Below are positions 1 through 7,184 of a stretch of DNA of 13,904 nt, piece by piece (the stretch's first letter is position 1; each line of letters begins with the position of its first letter). Source of the DNA: Acidobacteriota bacterium (GTDB lineage Bacteria; Acidobacteriota; Terriglobia; Acidiferrales; UBA7541); contig PKWH01000166.1 in assembly GCA_003131985.1 (NCBI GenBank), positions 1 to 13,904 of the forward strand, in the 5' to 3' direction. The position numbers and the translations under genes were made by a program. The notes beneath the pieces are model-generated. The model did no database searches, had not been told where the DNA came from, and was given only the letters and a program-made list of their open reading frames with translations.

Positions 1-149
1 GGCATGGTTTCGCGGCCGATATCGAAATGAATCAACGAGCGCGCGGTCTGCGCGCCGTAATATCGGTCCACGGGGACTTCAATTTTCCCCATGCTGTCAG
101 ATTCGATCCGCGTCTGCGTCTTGTGCGCAGGCGACGCTTTGGCATCCAA
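1..149 (-). CDS. fumC: Class II fumarate hydratase, N-terminal fragment (cut by left edge)
   Basis: The 49 complete codons match the N-terminus of class II fumarases, which interconvert fumarate and malate in the cytoplasmic TCA cycle. Visible signatures are TRIESDSMGKIEVPVDRYYG, then GAQTARS, then the MP that closes the first conserved block. Aspartase, the nearest relative, typically has a different sequence where fumarase has GAQTxRS. The start is TTG (147-149): no ATG or GTG gives the right frame, and a strong GGGGAGGAG ribosome binding site lies 6 nt upstream. The catalytic regions are outside the window. It is divergent from the pentapeptide-repeat gene. Assignment to fumarase is confident; the TTG start is likely. 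Confidence 0.9.
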   Translation of the reverse strand, partial: MDAKASPAHKTQTRIESDSMGKIEVPVDRYYGAQTARSLIHFDIGRETM

Positions 150-151
150 GG

Positions 152-283
152 TCAGCTCCTCCCCACGGCAACCACCAAAAGATAGCAGGCCCAAGTAAAG
201 GATACTGCGGAAAGCGCCGCCCGCGCAGCCCAGTTTCTTAAAGCGAGTAACAAACCCGAGGCGGCACGATTAGGCCCTCGCAT
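152..283 (-). CDS. Possible 43-residue hydrophobic small ORF just upstream of fumC
   Basis: An ATG at 281-283 opens a 43-codon frame ending in TGA at 152-154, two bases before the fumC TTG. AGGA (291-294 on the plus strand, read in complement) lies 7 nt before the ATG, a good ribosome-binding spacing. The predicted peptide has a basic N-terminal half and a hydrophobic C-terminal stretch (ALSAVSFTWACYLLVVAV). If translated it could couple its termination to fumC initiation or be a small membrane peptide. No family is recognised. Short frames of this size arise by chance, so this is a weak call resting on the ribosome binding site and the tight junction. Confidence 0.2.
   Translation of the reverse strand: MRGPNRAASGLLLALRNWAARAALSAVSFTWACYLLVVAVGRS
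156..164 (-). promoter_or_regulatory. Strong Shine-Dalgarno that sets the TTG start of fumC
   Basis: Read on the minus strand this is GGGGAGGAG, separated by 6 nt from the TTG at 149. It is the best ribosome binding site in the window and decides a non-ATG start. It lies inside the end of the possible small ORF at 152-283. Confidence 0.7.
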
Positions 284-489
284 GGCCGTTTCCTACCTGG
301 CTTGAATTTCTGCGAAAGGACGCTTGGGCAGCTGTCCGACGGCTGCACTATCGTACAGGAGAGATTTGAGAAACGTCCGCGATAGGATTCTCTGGGCGAC
401 TCTTAAACCAGACTAAAATTGATGGAGCAGAGGAAGCAGCAAACGCCGTCTGATAGCGACTTCTTTCTCGGGGGCAATGGGTTCTTCAA

Positions 490-3228
490 ATGGCTTCTAT
501 TTTCAAACGGCTTTTCTCGTCTGGCGGAGCGCAAGCAGGGACCGCGCAAATCGAAGAGCCGACGCCAGACGTCGCGGCGGCCGAAAAGCTTCTGGCTGAA
601 GAAGGCCTCGGACAGACCCCTAGCGAACAACCACCGTCTGAAGAAGAGCTGAAGGAATTCCTCATCAAGAATTTTTTGGAAGATTCGAAGGCGGATGAGA
701 TACCGCCAGTTCAAAACTTGCCCGTCACGAATTCTAACACTGTATATGCGCGCCCTGCATCACGAACCCTGGCTGAAATTCTCGATTTGCCTTCTGGAGA
801 AGAGGAATCCGAAGCCCCCTCGTCAATGCCCCCAGCGGTGCCCGCAGAAGAGTTTCCAGCCGGCTCGCGAGGAACGGAATCTGTCTTTGCGCCGAATCCA
901 GCGGGGGCTGGTCCAGAGGCCTCACCGATCTTAGAAGCCGAGCAAATACGAAAATCATTGGCTGAAATCTACGGCATGCCCTCAGGCGCGTTCGTACCGG
1001 ATACAACCACGGGAGACCAAGATGACTCTGTAACGCAGGATCCTTCTCAGACTTCCGCACAATTTCTAGATGAGCCAATCGCGACCGGTCTGCCGCCGAC
1101 TCTGACGGAAATTCCCGAAGGCCTGCCTCCGACTATTACAGATGTTCTCGCAGAAACCGAAACGGAAACGGCGGTGGACGAGCCTATAGTTATTCCTTCA
1201 GCGGAGTCCGCGGAAGCTTCGGCGGGTCCCACCAGAATTGATGCCAGCGAATGGGCGCTGGAAGAAGCGCTCGGGAATCACAAGGAATGGCTCGATTCGC
1301 GAGGCGCAGCAGGAAGGAAGGCCAATCTTCGCGAAGCCAAATTGGAAGGCACGGAACTGATCAGCGCCAATCTGCGGTATGCGGATTTGCAAGACGCGAA
1401 TTTCAAGGCAGCCGATCTGTTACTGGCGGACTTGCGCGATGCTTGCCTGGTTCGCGCGAATTTGCAGGATTCCTGCCTGGTGGGAGCGAATCTGGAAGGC
1501 GCGAATCTGGAAGGCGCTTCGCTTGAAAGCGCCATGGGTCTTGTGCCGCGGCAATTGGCCGGAACGAACTTACGTGACGCGTCCGTGCCGGCGCATATCA
1601 TGCAATTCGATGCGCTGGCGGAGTTTTCGCGGGCCTCGCAAGCATCGGCGCGTATGTTCGCGGTGGTGATCTCGGCTAGCTTTCTTTCATGGCTGATGAT
1701 CTGGAAGACGAAGGACGCTCAACTGGTGACGGATTCGGCGATTATTCCCTTCCTGCATTCCTCGGCTGCCGCCGCCGCGCTCCCCACTGCTGAAATTTAC
1801 TTGATTGTGCCGGTGGTGCTGCTTTGTGTTTACTTGCTGTTTCAATATCATTTGCAGCGTTTGTGGGACGCGGTGCTCGAATTGCCCGCCATATTTCCCG
1901 ATGGCCGCATCCTGGGCGAAAAACAGCCGCGAATTATTACCGGACTTCTGCGATTACATTTCCACTGGATGAACCAGGATCCTCCCTCCACGCGGCTAAT
2001 CGAGAAAAGCGTTTCGGCGTTACTGGCGTATTGGACTGTTCCAGCGGTTCTGATTCTTTTCTGGGGACGCTATCTGACGCTGCAAGAAATTCACGGCACG
2101 ATTCTGCAGGAGCTCCTAGTTATGACGGCCGTTGGCATAGCTATCTACACAACGACCCAAATAGGGCGGCCTCAGGCGCGGTGGATCTCTTCAGGGAAAG
2201 GCAAGAAAGGTTTATTCGAGAAACTCAGATATGCGAATCCAGCGACGCCTGTAATTATTCTCTTCGTCCTGCTGTCGTTTCTTTCGATAGGAACGATCGT
2301 AGGAGTTCCGCACGGCAAGGACCGCGCGCCGCAATTTTCCTCTTCGAGTATTCGGCGGTGGGCCCCCGCTGTTTTTTGGTCGCTGGGATACGACCCCTAC
2401 CCGGATGTGACGGAGGTTGCGGTTTCCGCCAGACCATCCACCTGGCGTGGCGATGGCGCGGAAAGCAGCGAGGAGCTCGCGGCGGTGCGAGGCGCCCGTC
2501 TGAACGAATCGCATTTCCGCTACGCGCAGGCCTATGGAATCTTTCTAGTAAACGCTCATCTGTGGCGTTCGGATTTCTACGGTGCGTTTTTGTCCGAAGC
2601 GGACCTGCGGGGAGCTGATCTCGGCCAGGCGGATCTTCGATTGGCGATTCTAGACCGCGCGCAGATGAACCATACGAATTTCGATCGAGCGCGATTGGAC
2701 GGCGCGAATCTTTCGCGCGCAGATCTGCGAGGCGCCAACCTTTCCTATTCCTCGCTGGAAGGTGCCAATCTGATAGACGTACGCCTGGATGGCGCGAGCC
2801 TTTATGGCGCGCACCTCGCTTCCGCAAACCTGCTTCGCGCGAACATGCAGAAGGCCGACCTTCGCGATGCGCAATTGGACGGCGCGGACTTGGAACACGC
2901 GGACATGCAACAAGCTTATCTTTGGTCTGCGAAATTGCCGAACGCGCGTATGGTCAACGCGCAGCTCGCCACCGCTATCTTCATCGATGCCGACTTGCGC
3001 GGCGCGGATCTTCGAGGCGCGCAATTCAATGGAACCGTGCTGAATGGCGCGAATTTGCAGGGCGCAAATCTGGACGGCGCTGATTTACGCGGGGCGTTGC
3101 AATTGGGAGCCTCGCAAGTTTGCTCCGCGAAGTCCCGCGAGGGTGCGCTGTTAGACGACGCGCTGCAAAAGCAGGTGGACGCACAATGCGGCGGCCGTAT
3201 TAGCGCTTCGGCGCCGGCTCTTCCTTAG
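490..3228 (+). CDS. Membrane protein with two pentapeptide-repeat beta-helices flanking five TM segments
   Basis: 912 residues, function unknown. Residues 1-277 are acidic, Pro/Ser/Glu-rich and probably disordered. They contain a duplicated motif, TLAEILDLPSG (93-103) and SLAEIYGMPSG (156-166), and a tandem LPPT[LI]T[ED] (201-219). Residues 278-347 are 14 pentapeptide repeats of the A(N/D)LxG type, followed by a few degenerate ones. Predicted membrane segments are about 389-406, 436-453, 509-526, 539-556 and 588-606. Loop 2-3 carries LPAIFPDGR (465-473), which I recall from other pentapeptide membrane proteins. Residues 669-868 are 40 uninterrupted pentapeptides, about ten beta-helix coils. 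The tail has Cys878 and Cys900. The basic loops (454-508, 557-587) and lack of a signal peptide suggest N-in, C-out, putting the two helices on opposite sides of the inner membrane. The ribosome binding site is weak. The stop overlaps the convergent cytochrome gene. Confidence 0.9.
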   Translation: MASIFKRLFSSGGAQAGTAQIEEPTPDVAAAEKLLAEEGLGQTPSEQPPSEEELKEFLIKNFLEDSKADEIPPVQNLPVTNSNTVYARPASRTLAEILDLPSGEEESEAPSSMPPAVPAEEFPAGSRGTESVFAPNPAGAGPEASPILEAEQIRKSLAEIYGMPSGAFVPDTTTGDQDDSVTQDPSQTSAQFLDEPIATGLPPTLTEIPEGLPPTITDVLAETETETAVDEPIVIPSAESAEASAGPTRIDASEWALEEALGNHKEWLDSRGAAGRKANLREAKLEGTELISANLRYADLQDANFKAADLLLADLRDACLVRANLQDSCLVGANLEGANLEGASLESAMGLVPRQLAGTNLRDASVPAHIMQFDALAEFSRASQASARMFAVVISASFLSWLMIWKTKDAQLVTDSAIIPFLHSSAAAAALPTAEIYLIVPVVLLCVYLLFQYHLQRLWDAVLELPAIFPDGRILGEKQPRIITGLLRLHFHWMNQDPPSTRLIEKSVSALLAYWTVPAVLILFWGRYLTLQEIHGTILQELLVMTAVGIAIYTTTQIGRPQARWISSGKGKKGLFEKLRYANPATPVIILFVLLSFLSIGTIVGVPHGKDRAPQFSSSSIRRWAPAVFWSLGYDPYPDVTEVAVSARPSTWRGDGAESSEELAAVRGARLNESHFRYAQAYGIFLVNAHLWRSDFYGAFLSEADLRGADLGQADLRLAILDRAQMNHTNFDRARLDGANLSRADLRGANLSYSSLEGANLIDVRLDGASLYGAHLASANLLRANMQKADLRDAQLDGADLEHADMQQAYLWSAKLPNARMVNAQLATAIFIDADLRGADLRGAQFNGTVLNGANLQGANLDGADLRGALQLGASQVCSAKSREGALLDDALQKQVDAQCGGRISASAPALP
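1321..1530 (+). repeat. Pentapeptide-repeat block 1 (14 repeats)
   Basis: Coding repeats of 15 nt, residues 278-347 of the membrane protein, consensus A(N/D)LxG with some Cys and Thr/Ser at the first or second position. A GL-VPRQL break follows, then about three more degenerate repeats to residue 367. By family knowledge this would form three to four coils of a quadrilateral right-handed beta-helix. Confidence 0.85.
2494..3093 (+). repeat. Pentapeptide-repeat block 2 (40 uninterrupted repeats)
   Basis: Exactly 200 residues (669-868) read as 40 consecutive pentapeptides with Leu, Phe or Met at nearly every central position and mostly Ala at the i-2 position. There is no insertion, so about ten continuous beta-helix coils are expected. 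The DNA is imperfectly repetitive (GGCGC and GAT/AAT-CTx units), as expected from protein-level repeats rather than a nucleotide array. Confidence 0.9.
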
Positions 3229-4474
3229 GTTTTCCCGCAGGCTTTTCGAAACGGCTGCTGTCCACCGGAATATTGGCCTGAATCTGTTCCCACTTGTAAA
3301 TCGTCGCGCCATCCGCGCGCACGATTCGAATCAAAAACGGAACTTTCACTCCGCTCACGTCGCGATAATCCTCATAGTATGCATCTTGGGGAATCGCGCC
3401 CAGTGGGCTGTCGATTTCAGTTGAAACGCGCAGCAGCAATCCGGATTGGGCGTCGAAGTAATACTGATCGGCTGTACCGCTAGCCCGCGAAGCGATGATG
3501 CGATAGGTATCCTGCCCGTCGATTTTCGCGATGTCCTTCACTTCAAGGTGCGCGTAGTTCTTCTTGAGATTCATGCCGGGTACGAACGCGGCCGAATCCT
3601 TCAAGCGTATTAAATCATCGCCGGACAACTCTTCCACTTCTCCACCCCGCTGTTGCCACCCGATCGTTCCGTTGTAACCTTGCGAAGTATCTCCCGGAGG
3701 GCCGTGAACGACTGTCAGAAACTCTTGCGGCGCCTTGCGATAAGTCTCAATCTTTGAATGCATGTTGTGCGATGTAACTTCAAGAGATCCGGTATCCACG
3801 CGAGTTTCCATTTTTTGAATGGACGCGTCCCCTCCGAGTGCCTGGATGTATTTCTCGATGATCTCTTGAGCGGACGGAAGCGAGCTCGCCGTTGCGGAGG
3901 TTGTGGCTGGTGGGCTCGCAGGCTTGGTTGCGTCCCCGGCGGGAGCGACAGCAACACTGGCAGCAGGAGCGGAGGCCACTGAAGTAACATCCGAGAGCGT
4001 TGGCATGTTAGCTGCCTTGGCCGCGCCACGGTGGCAGGTGTAGCAAGTCACCGCGCGGTGTCCGCCGAAACTTCCGTTATCAATCGCGAACATCATTTTC
4101 ATCATTTCTCTGGCGCGTTTCTTCGGCGCCTTCTCATCGCTTTCAAAATTGTCCTGAACGTGGCAGTAATCGCAGCGGACTCCGAGAGCGAACGTCATGT
4201 AACGCATGGCCGGGAGCAGTTGATCTGCCGGAATAGCGCTGAGCACTTCTACATTCATGTACGCTTTGTCTGCGGTTTTCGCTCCCGGCGCCGCTGCCTG
4301 CGGCAATGAAGGAGATTGCTGCTTGGAACCCGTCTGCTGAGACGCATCACTATTTTGCTGCGTCGATCCCGTGTTAGCGACCAACCTCACGGGAATCCAG
4401 ATTAGAGCTGCCATTGCCAATACGAACGAAATTGCGTTTCCAGAAACTTTTCGCGGCCGGTGCTCGGTGTTCAT
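3200..4474 (-). CDS. Secreted diheme c-type cytochrome with C-terminal LolA-like domain
   Basis: 424 residues. A basic N-terminus and hydrophobic stretch (about 14-34) form a signal peptide or anchor. Two haem c sites are visible, CDYCH (101-105) and CYTCH (144-148). The segment before the first haem, LPAMRYMTFALGVRCDYCH, resembles the photosynthetic reaction centre cytochrome subunit family (CytoC_RC), where a Met in that helix is the axial ligand; Met90 or Met93 are candidates. The family's reaction-centre members are tetraheme, so two haems is a reduced form, which I recall as frequent in Acidobacteriota. An Ala/Pro/Ser linker (about 152-198) leads to a beta-rich C-terminal domain (201-424) resembling LolA/outer-membrane lipoprotein-sorting proteins. 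An electron-transfer role in the periplasm is inferred; the partner is unknown. AAAGGA lies 12 nt before the ATG, a rather long spacing. The last 29 bp overlap the convergent gene. Confidence 0.85.
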   Translation of the reverse strand: MNTEHRPRKVSGNAISFVLAMAALIWIPVRLVANTGSTQQNSDASQQTGSKQQSPSLPQAAAPGAKTADKAYMNVEVLSAIPADQLLPAMRYMTFALGVRCDYCHVQDNFESDEKAPKKRAREMMKMMFAIDNGSFGGHRAVTCYTCHRGAAKAANMPTLSDVTSVASAPAASVAVAPAGDATKPASPPATTSATASSLPSAQEIIEKYIQALGGDASIQKMETRVDTGSLEVTSHNMHSKIETYRKAPQEFLTVVHGPPGDTSQGYNGTIGWQQRGGEVEELSGDDLIRLKDSAAFVPGMNLKKNYAHLEVKDIAKIDGQDTYRIIASRASGTADQYYFDAQSGLLLRVSTEIDSPLGAIPQDAYYEDYRDVSGVKVPFLIRIVRADGATIYKWEQIQANIPVDSSRFEKPAGKPKEEPAPKR

Positions 4475-4683
4475 GAATTTGCGGTATCCTTTCCGGAATT
4501 GACGAGTGAATCATACAAGTGATGCCCCGAAGAGGCAGAATTTATTTGTGGGGCACCCGCTGACGTGGGCGGGGTAAGAGAGCGCATGTTCGCACGAAGA
4601 GCATCAAAGAACGCAATCGAACCACGGGATTCCGCTGGGAATCGGTTAGAATGGCACCGGAATTATAGACGGAAAATGTTACT
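4475..4683. other. Divergent intergenic region with G/C-rich inverted repeats
   Basis: These 209 bases separate the divergent cytochrome and glycosyltransferase genes. TGCCCC (4523-4528) can pair with GGGGCA (4550-4555), and right beside it CCCGC (4556-4560) can pair with GCGGG (4569-4573). The two stems abut and look like a degenerate palindromic repeat, but no second copy exists in the window. TAGAAT (4647-4652) matches a -10 box at five of six positions on the plus strand, 31 nt before the GTG start, without a clear -35. Confidence 0.35.
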
Positions 4684-6522
4684 GTGAATTCAATCTCGCG
4701 CGCAGTTCCCTCCTCCACATTTTTATCGAAGGCCTCCACACTCGGGATCATCATTGTCGCCTGGGCGCTCATTTATCTGCCGGCGCTTGGGCAACCCGGA
4801 CTTCTTGACGACGCGGATTCGATCCACGCGGAAGCCGCCCGCGAAATGCTCCTGAACCACAACTGGGTCACGCTCTATGTGAACGGGATTCGCTATCTCG
4901 AAAAAGCGCCGCTGATGTACTGGAGCGTCGCCGCCAGTTACAAGCTGTTCGGCGTGGGCGAGTGGCAGACGCGTTTGCCGCTGGCGTTGAGCGTTTTGGG
5001 ACTCGGCCTATGCGCGTATATATTTGGCCGGCGCTTTCTGAATCCGGAGGCCGGATTTTACGCCGCTTTGATTTTGATTACAGCCCCGGGAATTTTTGTT
5101 TACACACGATTTTTGATTCCTGATGCGATCGTAGCGATGTGGCTGACGCTGGGCCTTTATTTTTTCCTCATCGCTTACGAGCAGGAAAATCCCTCGCGAT
5201 GGGCTTGCTGGGGCTTAGCAATCACGGTAGCGCTGAACGTTCTCACCAAGAGCCTGATCGGCCTTGCGTTCCCGGGAATGATCATCTTTGTATTTCTTCT
5301 GCTGACCGGAAACTTCAAGAAGCTTTTCAGAATGCGGCCGTGGTCCAGCGCACTAGTGTTTTTGATAGTGGCGGCTCCGTGGCACATTCTGGCGGCTATC
5401 CGCAGTCCGGCGCAGCCAAGCGGGCCGGAAAAGGGTTTTCTGTGGTTTTATTTCGTGAACGAGCAGGTGCTGCGTTATTTGAATAAAAGAATTCCGAGGG
5501 ACTACGACAAAGTTCCACTGCTGATTTTCTGGGCCTTGCTGCTGGCGTGGCTGATCCCGTGGTTCGTATTCTTGTTTCCCGCGCTGAAGGAGATCCCGAG
5601 ACGCGTGCGCGATTGGCGCGAGGGTTTGGAAGCACGCGCTCGAGCAAATCTGCTCTTTGGAGTGTGGGCCGGCGTAATCATGTTATTTTTCAGCTTTTCC
5701 ACACGCCAGGAATATTATTCGCTGCCGGTGCTGCCTGCTTTGGCGTTGCTCACCGGTGGCTGGATGCAGGGAGAACGCGAATCCGCGGCCGCAAGTTCTG
5801 AGCGAAGGTCTGGTAAAGCCAGCTCGCTTGCGCTGCTAATCATTGGCCTCATAGGTTTCGCTGCTGCGATGAGCATTCTTGCGATGACTCACTCGTTCCC
5901 TCCGGGCACCGACATCGGGAGCGTTCTCGTGGCGCATCCGGGACAATATGCTTTGTCACTGGGGCACATGGAGGATTTGACCATCGAAGCTTTCGGATTA
6001 TTTCGCACGCCGCTTTGGCTGGTCGGATTCGCGCTCCTGATCGGCACAGCGCTAAATTGGATTTTCCGGCGGCGTGGAGCGCCATTCAAAGGCAACCTCG
6101 CTCTCACGAGCATGATGGTAGTCGTGCTGTTCTGCGTGCATCAGGGATTTACGATTTTTTCGCCGGAACTCACGTCAAAAACCATTGCGCTGAAGATTCA
6201 GAAGGAATACAGGCCCGGCGATACGATTGTGGTCAACGGCAAGTACGAAACCGGGTCCACTCTGAATTACTATACCGGGGTCGAGCTTCACGTGCTCAAC
6301 GGTCGTGATGGGAATTTATGGTACGGCTCGTATTTCCCGGACGCTCCGAGGATTTTTGAAGATAACGAGTCTTTTGCTCGCCTGTGGCGCGGCGACGGGC
6401 GCGTATTTCTTTTCACCGAGGATTATCTGAAAGACAAGGCGTTGCAGGACATCGACCCTAAAACAATTTATGTCTTCGCGCGACAGGGTGGCAAGGTCGT
6501 GCTCACGAATCGCCCGCTGTGA
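4684..6522 (+). CDS. ArnT-like GT-C glycosyltransferase (family 39 type)
   Basis: 612 residues, polytopic membrane protein with roughly a dozen hydrophobic segments up to about residue 480 and a soluble C-terminal part (about 490-612). The first large loop carries the family hallmark: GLLDDADSIHAEAAREML (39-56), a short spacer with NGIRYLEKAPLMYW (67-80), then RLPLAL. In ArnT and protein mannosyltransferases this loop holds the catalytic Asp and reads DExRYxExAREM, so Asp42, Asp43 and Asp45 are the candidates here. These enzymes move a sugar from a polyprenyl-phosphate donor to a lipid or protein acceptor on the periplasmic face. The substrate cannot be told; lipid A modification is only one option. 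The start is GTG at 4684: a frame beginning at the nearby ATG (4677) stops at once. Only a weak GGA precedes it. Pyrophosphatase follows after 33 nt, perhaps in one transcript. Confidence 0.85.
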   Translation: MNSISRAVPSSTFLSKASTLGIIIVAWALIYLPALGQPGLLDDADSIHAEAAREMLLNHNWVTLYVNGIRYLEKAPLMYWSVAASYKLFGVGEWQTRLPLALSVLGLGLCAYIFGRRFLNPEAGFYAALILITAPGIFVYTRFLIPDAIVAMWLTLGLYFFLIAYEQENPSRWACWGLAITVALNVLTKSLIGLAFPGMIIFVFLLLTGNFKKLFRMRPWSSALVFLIVAAPWHILAAIRSPAQPSGPEKGFLWFYFVNEQVLRYLNKRIPRDYDKVPLLIFWALLLAWLIPWFVFLFPALKEIPRRVRDWREGLEARARANLLFGVWAGVIMLFFSFSTRQEYYSLPVLPALALLTGGWMQGERESAAASSERRSGKASSLALLIIGLIGFAAAMSILAMTHSFPPGTDIGSVLVAHPGQYALSLGHMEDLTIEAFGLFRTPLWLVGFALLIGTALNWIFRRRGAPFKGNLALTSMMVVVLFCVHQGFTIFSPELTSKTIALKIQKEYRPGDTIVVNGKYETGSTLNYYTGVELHVLNGRDGNLWYGSYFPDAPRIFEDNESFARLWRGDGRVFLFTEDYLKDKALQDIDPKTIYVFARQGGKVVLTNRPL

Positions 6523-6555
6523 CCTACAATTAGCCCGCAAGCCCGGAGGCCTTCG

Positions 6556-7101
6556 ATGCATCCTTGGCACGACCTGAGTCCTGGCGAAAATGTTCCGAAG
6601 GAATTCCACGCGGTCATTGAGATTCCGCTAGGTTCGAGCGTGAAATACGAACTCGACAAAGGCAGCGGCATCATCAAAATGGATCGCGTGCTCTACTCGG
6701 CGGTCTACTACCCGGCAAATTATGGCTTTATTCCGCAATCTCTCGCGGAAGACCACGATCCACTCGACGTTCTTGTGCTCTGCCAGGTGCCGGTGGTTCC
6801 GCTCACGATCATGGATGCGCGGACGATTGGATTGATGTCCATGATTGATTCCGGTACGAAGGACCACAAAGTTATCGCCGTCGCCACGGCCGATCCGGAA
6901 TACAACACCTATCACGAAGCGAACGAGTTGCCTCCGCACAAACTTGCGATGATCCGCCGATTTTTTCAGGATTATAAGAATCTTGAGGGAAAAATCGTGG
7001 AAGTGGACGATATCCTGCCGGCCACGATGGCTTACCCGGTAATTGAAGATGCGCTGGCAAGATACGATAAGAAGAGGCGAGCGGGTCACCACAAGAAATA
7101 A
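6556..7101 (+). CDS. ppa: Inorganic pyrophosphatase, family I
   Basis: 181 residues, the usual length for the bacterial family I hexameric enzyme, which hydrolyses pyrophosphate to two phosphates in the cytoplasm with Mg2+. Active-site residues are all in place when aligned to the E. coli enzyme: Glu22, Lys30, Glu32, Arg44, Tyr52, Tyr56, the signature EDHDPLDVLV with Asp66, Asp68 and Asp71, then Asp98, Asp103, Lys105, and the late Tyr140-Lys141. The start ATG has GGAGG 6 nt upstream (6545-6549). It sits 33 nt after the glycosyltransferase and may be read through from it. A strong hairpin follows 20 nt after the stop. No oddities were seen. Confidence 0.97.
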   Translation: MHPWHDLSPGENVPKEFHAVIEIPLGSSVKYELDKGSGIIKMDRVLYSAVYYPANYGFIPQSLAEDHDPLDVLVLCQVPVVPLTIMDARTIGLMSMIDSGTKDHKVIAVATADPEYNTYHEANELPPHKLAMIRRFFQDYKNLEGKIVEVDDILPATMAYPVIEDALARYDKKRRAGHHKK

Positions 7102-7121
7102 CCAGCCAGATCGATGTCCTC

Positions 7122-7163
7122 CCGGTGTGTAGCAGCTTCCAATAGCGCTACACTTAACACCGG
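7122..7163 (+). promoter_or_regulatory. Strong 15-bp hairpin between ppa and the TPR gene
   Basis: CCGGT (7122-7126) pairs with ACCGG (7159-7163). GTGTAGC (7127-7133) pairs with GCTACAC (7147-7153). GCT (7135-7137) pairs with AGC (7144-7146), leaving a TCCAAT loop, one bulged A at 7134 and a five-base bulge at 7154-7158. It ends 9 nt before the GGAGG of the TPR gene. No T-run follows, so it is not a classical intrinsic terminator. It could be a U-tract-less terminator, an RNA-stabilising 3' end for ppa, or a translational control element for the TPR gene. Confidence 0.5.
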
Positions 7164-7184
7164 CATGATTGCGGAGGTTGTCAG

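Larger units (their letters stand above)
150..489. other. Divergent intergenic region between fumC and the pentapeptide-repeat gene
   Basis: These 340 bases must carry the promoters of both divergent genes. Apart from the possible small ORF and the ribosome binding site listed separately, I see only a plus-strand TAAAAT (414-419), which matches a -10 box at five of six positions but lacks a good -35 at the usual spacing. On the minus strand TACGAT (350-355 in complement) is a weaker -10 candidate. No operator-like palindrome, riboswitch or terminator stands out. Confidence 0.4.

Noticed and set aside
366..394. TTGAGA as a -35 box for the pentapeptide gene
   Set aside because: Five of six match, but no acceptable -10 lies 15-19 nt downstream.
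1824..2618. 264-codon plus-strand frame overlapping the pentapeptide gene
   Set aside because: Different frame of the same strand; the 490-3228 frame has membrane segments and repeats continuous through it, so this is a shadow.
2255..2827. Open frame of 190 codons on the minus strand inside the pentapeptide gene
   Set aside because: It is antisense to a clearly coding repeat region; the Arg-rich low-quality sequence reflects the complementary codon bias. The minus-strand frame 2650-3024 is rejected for the same reason.
2494..3093. Repetitive DNA that could be mistaken for a tandem or CRISPR-like array
   Set aside because: The 15-nt periodicity comes from pentapeptide coding; units vary freely at the nucleotide level and there are no spacers.
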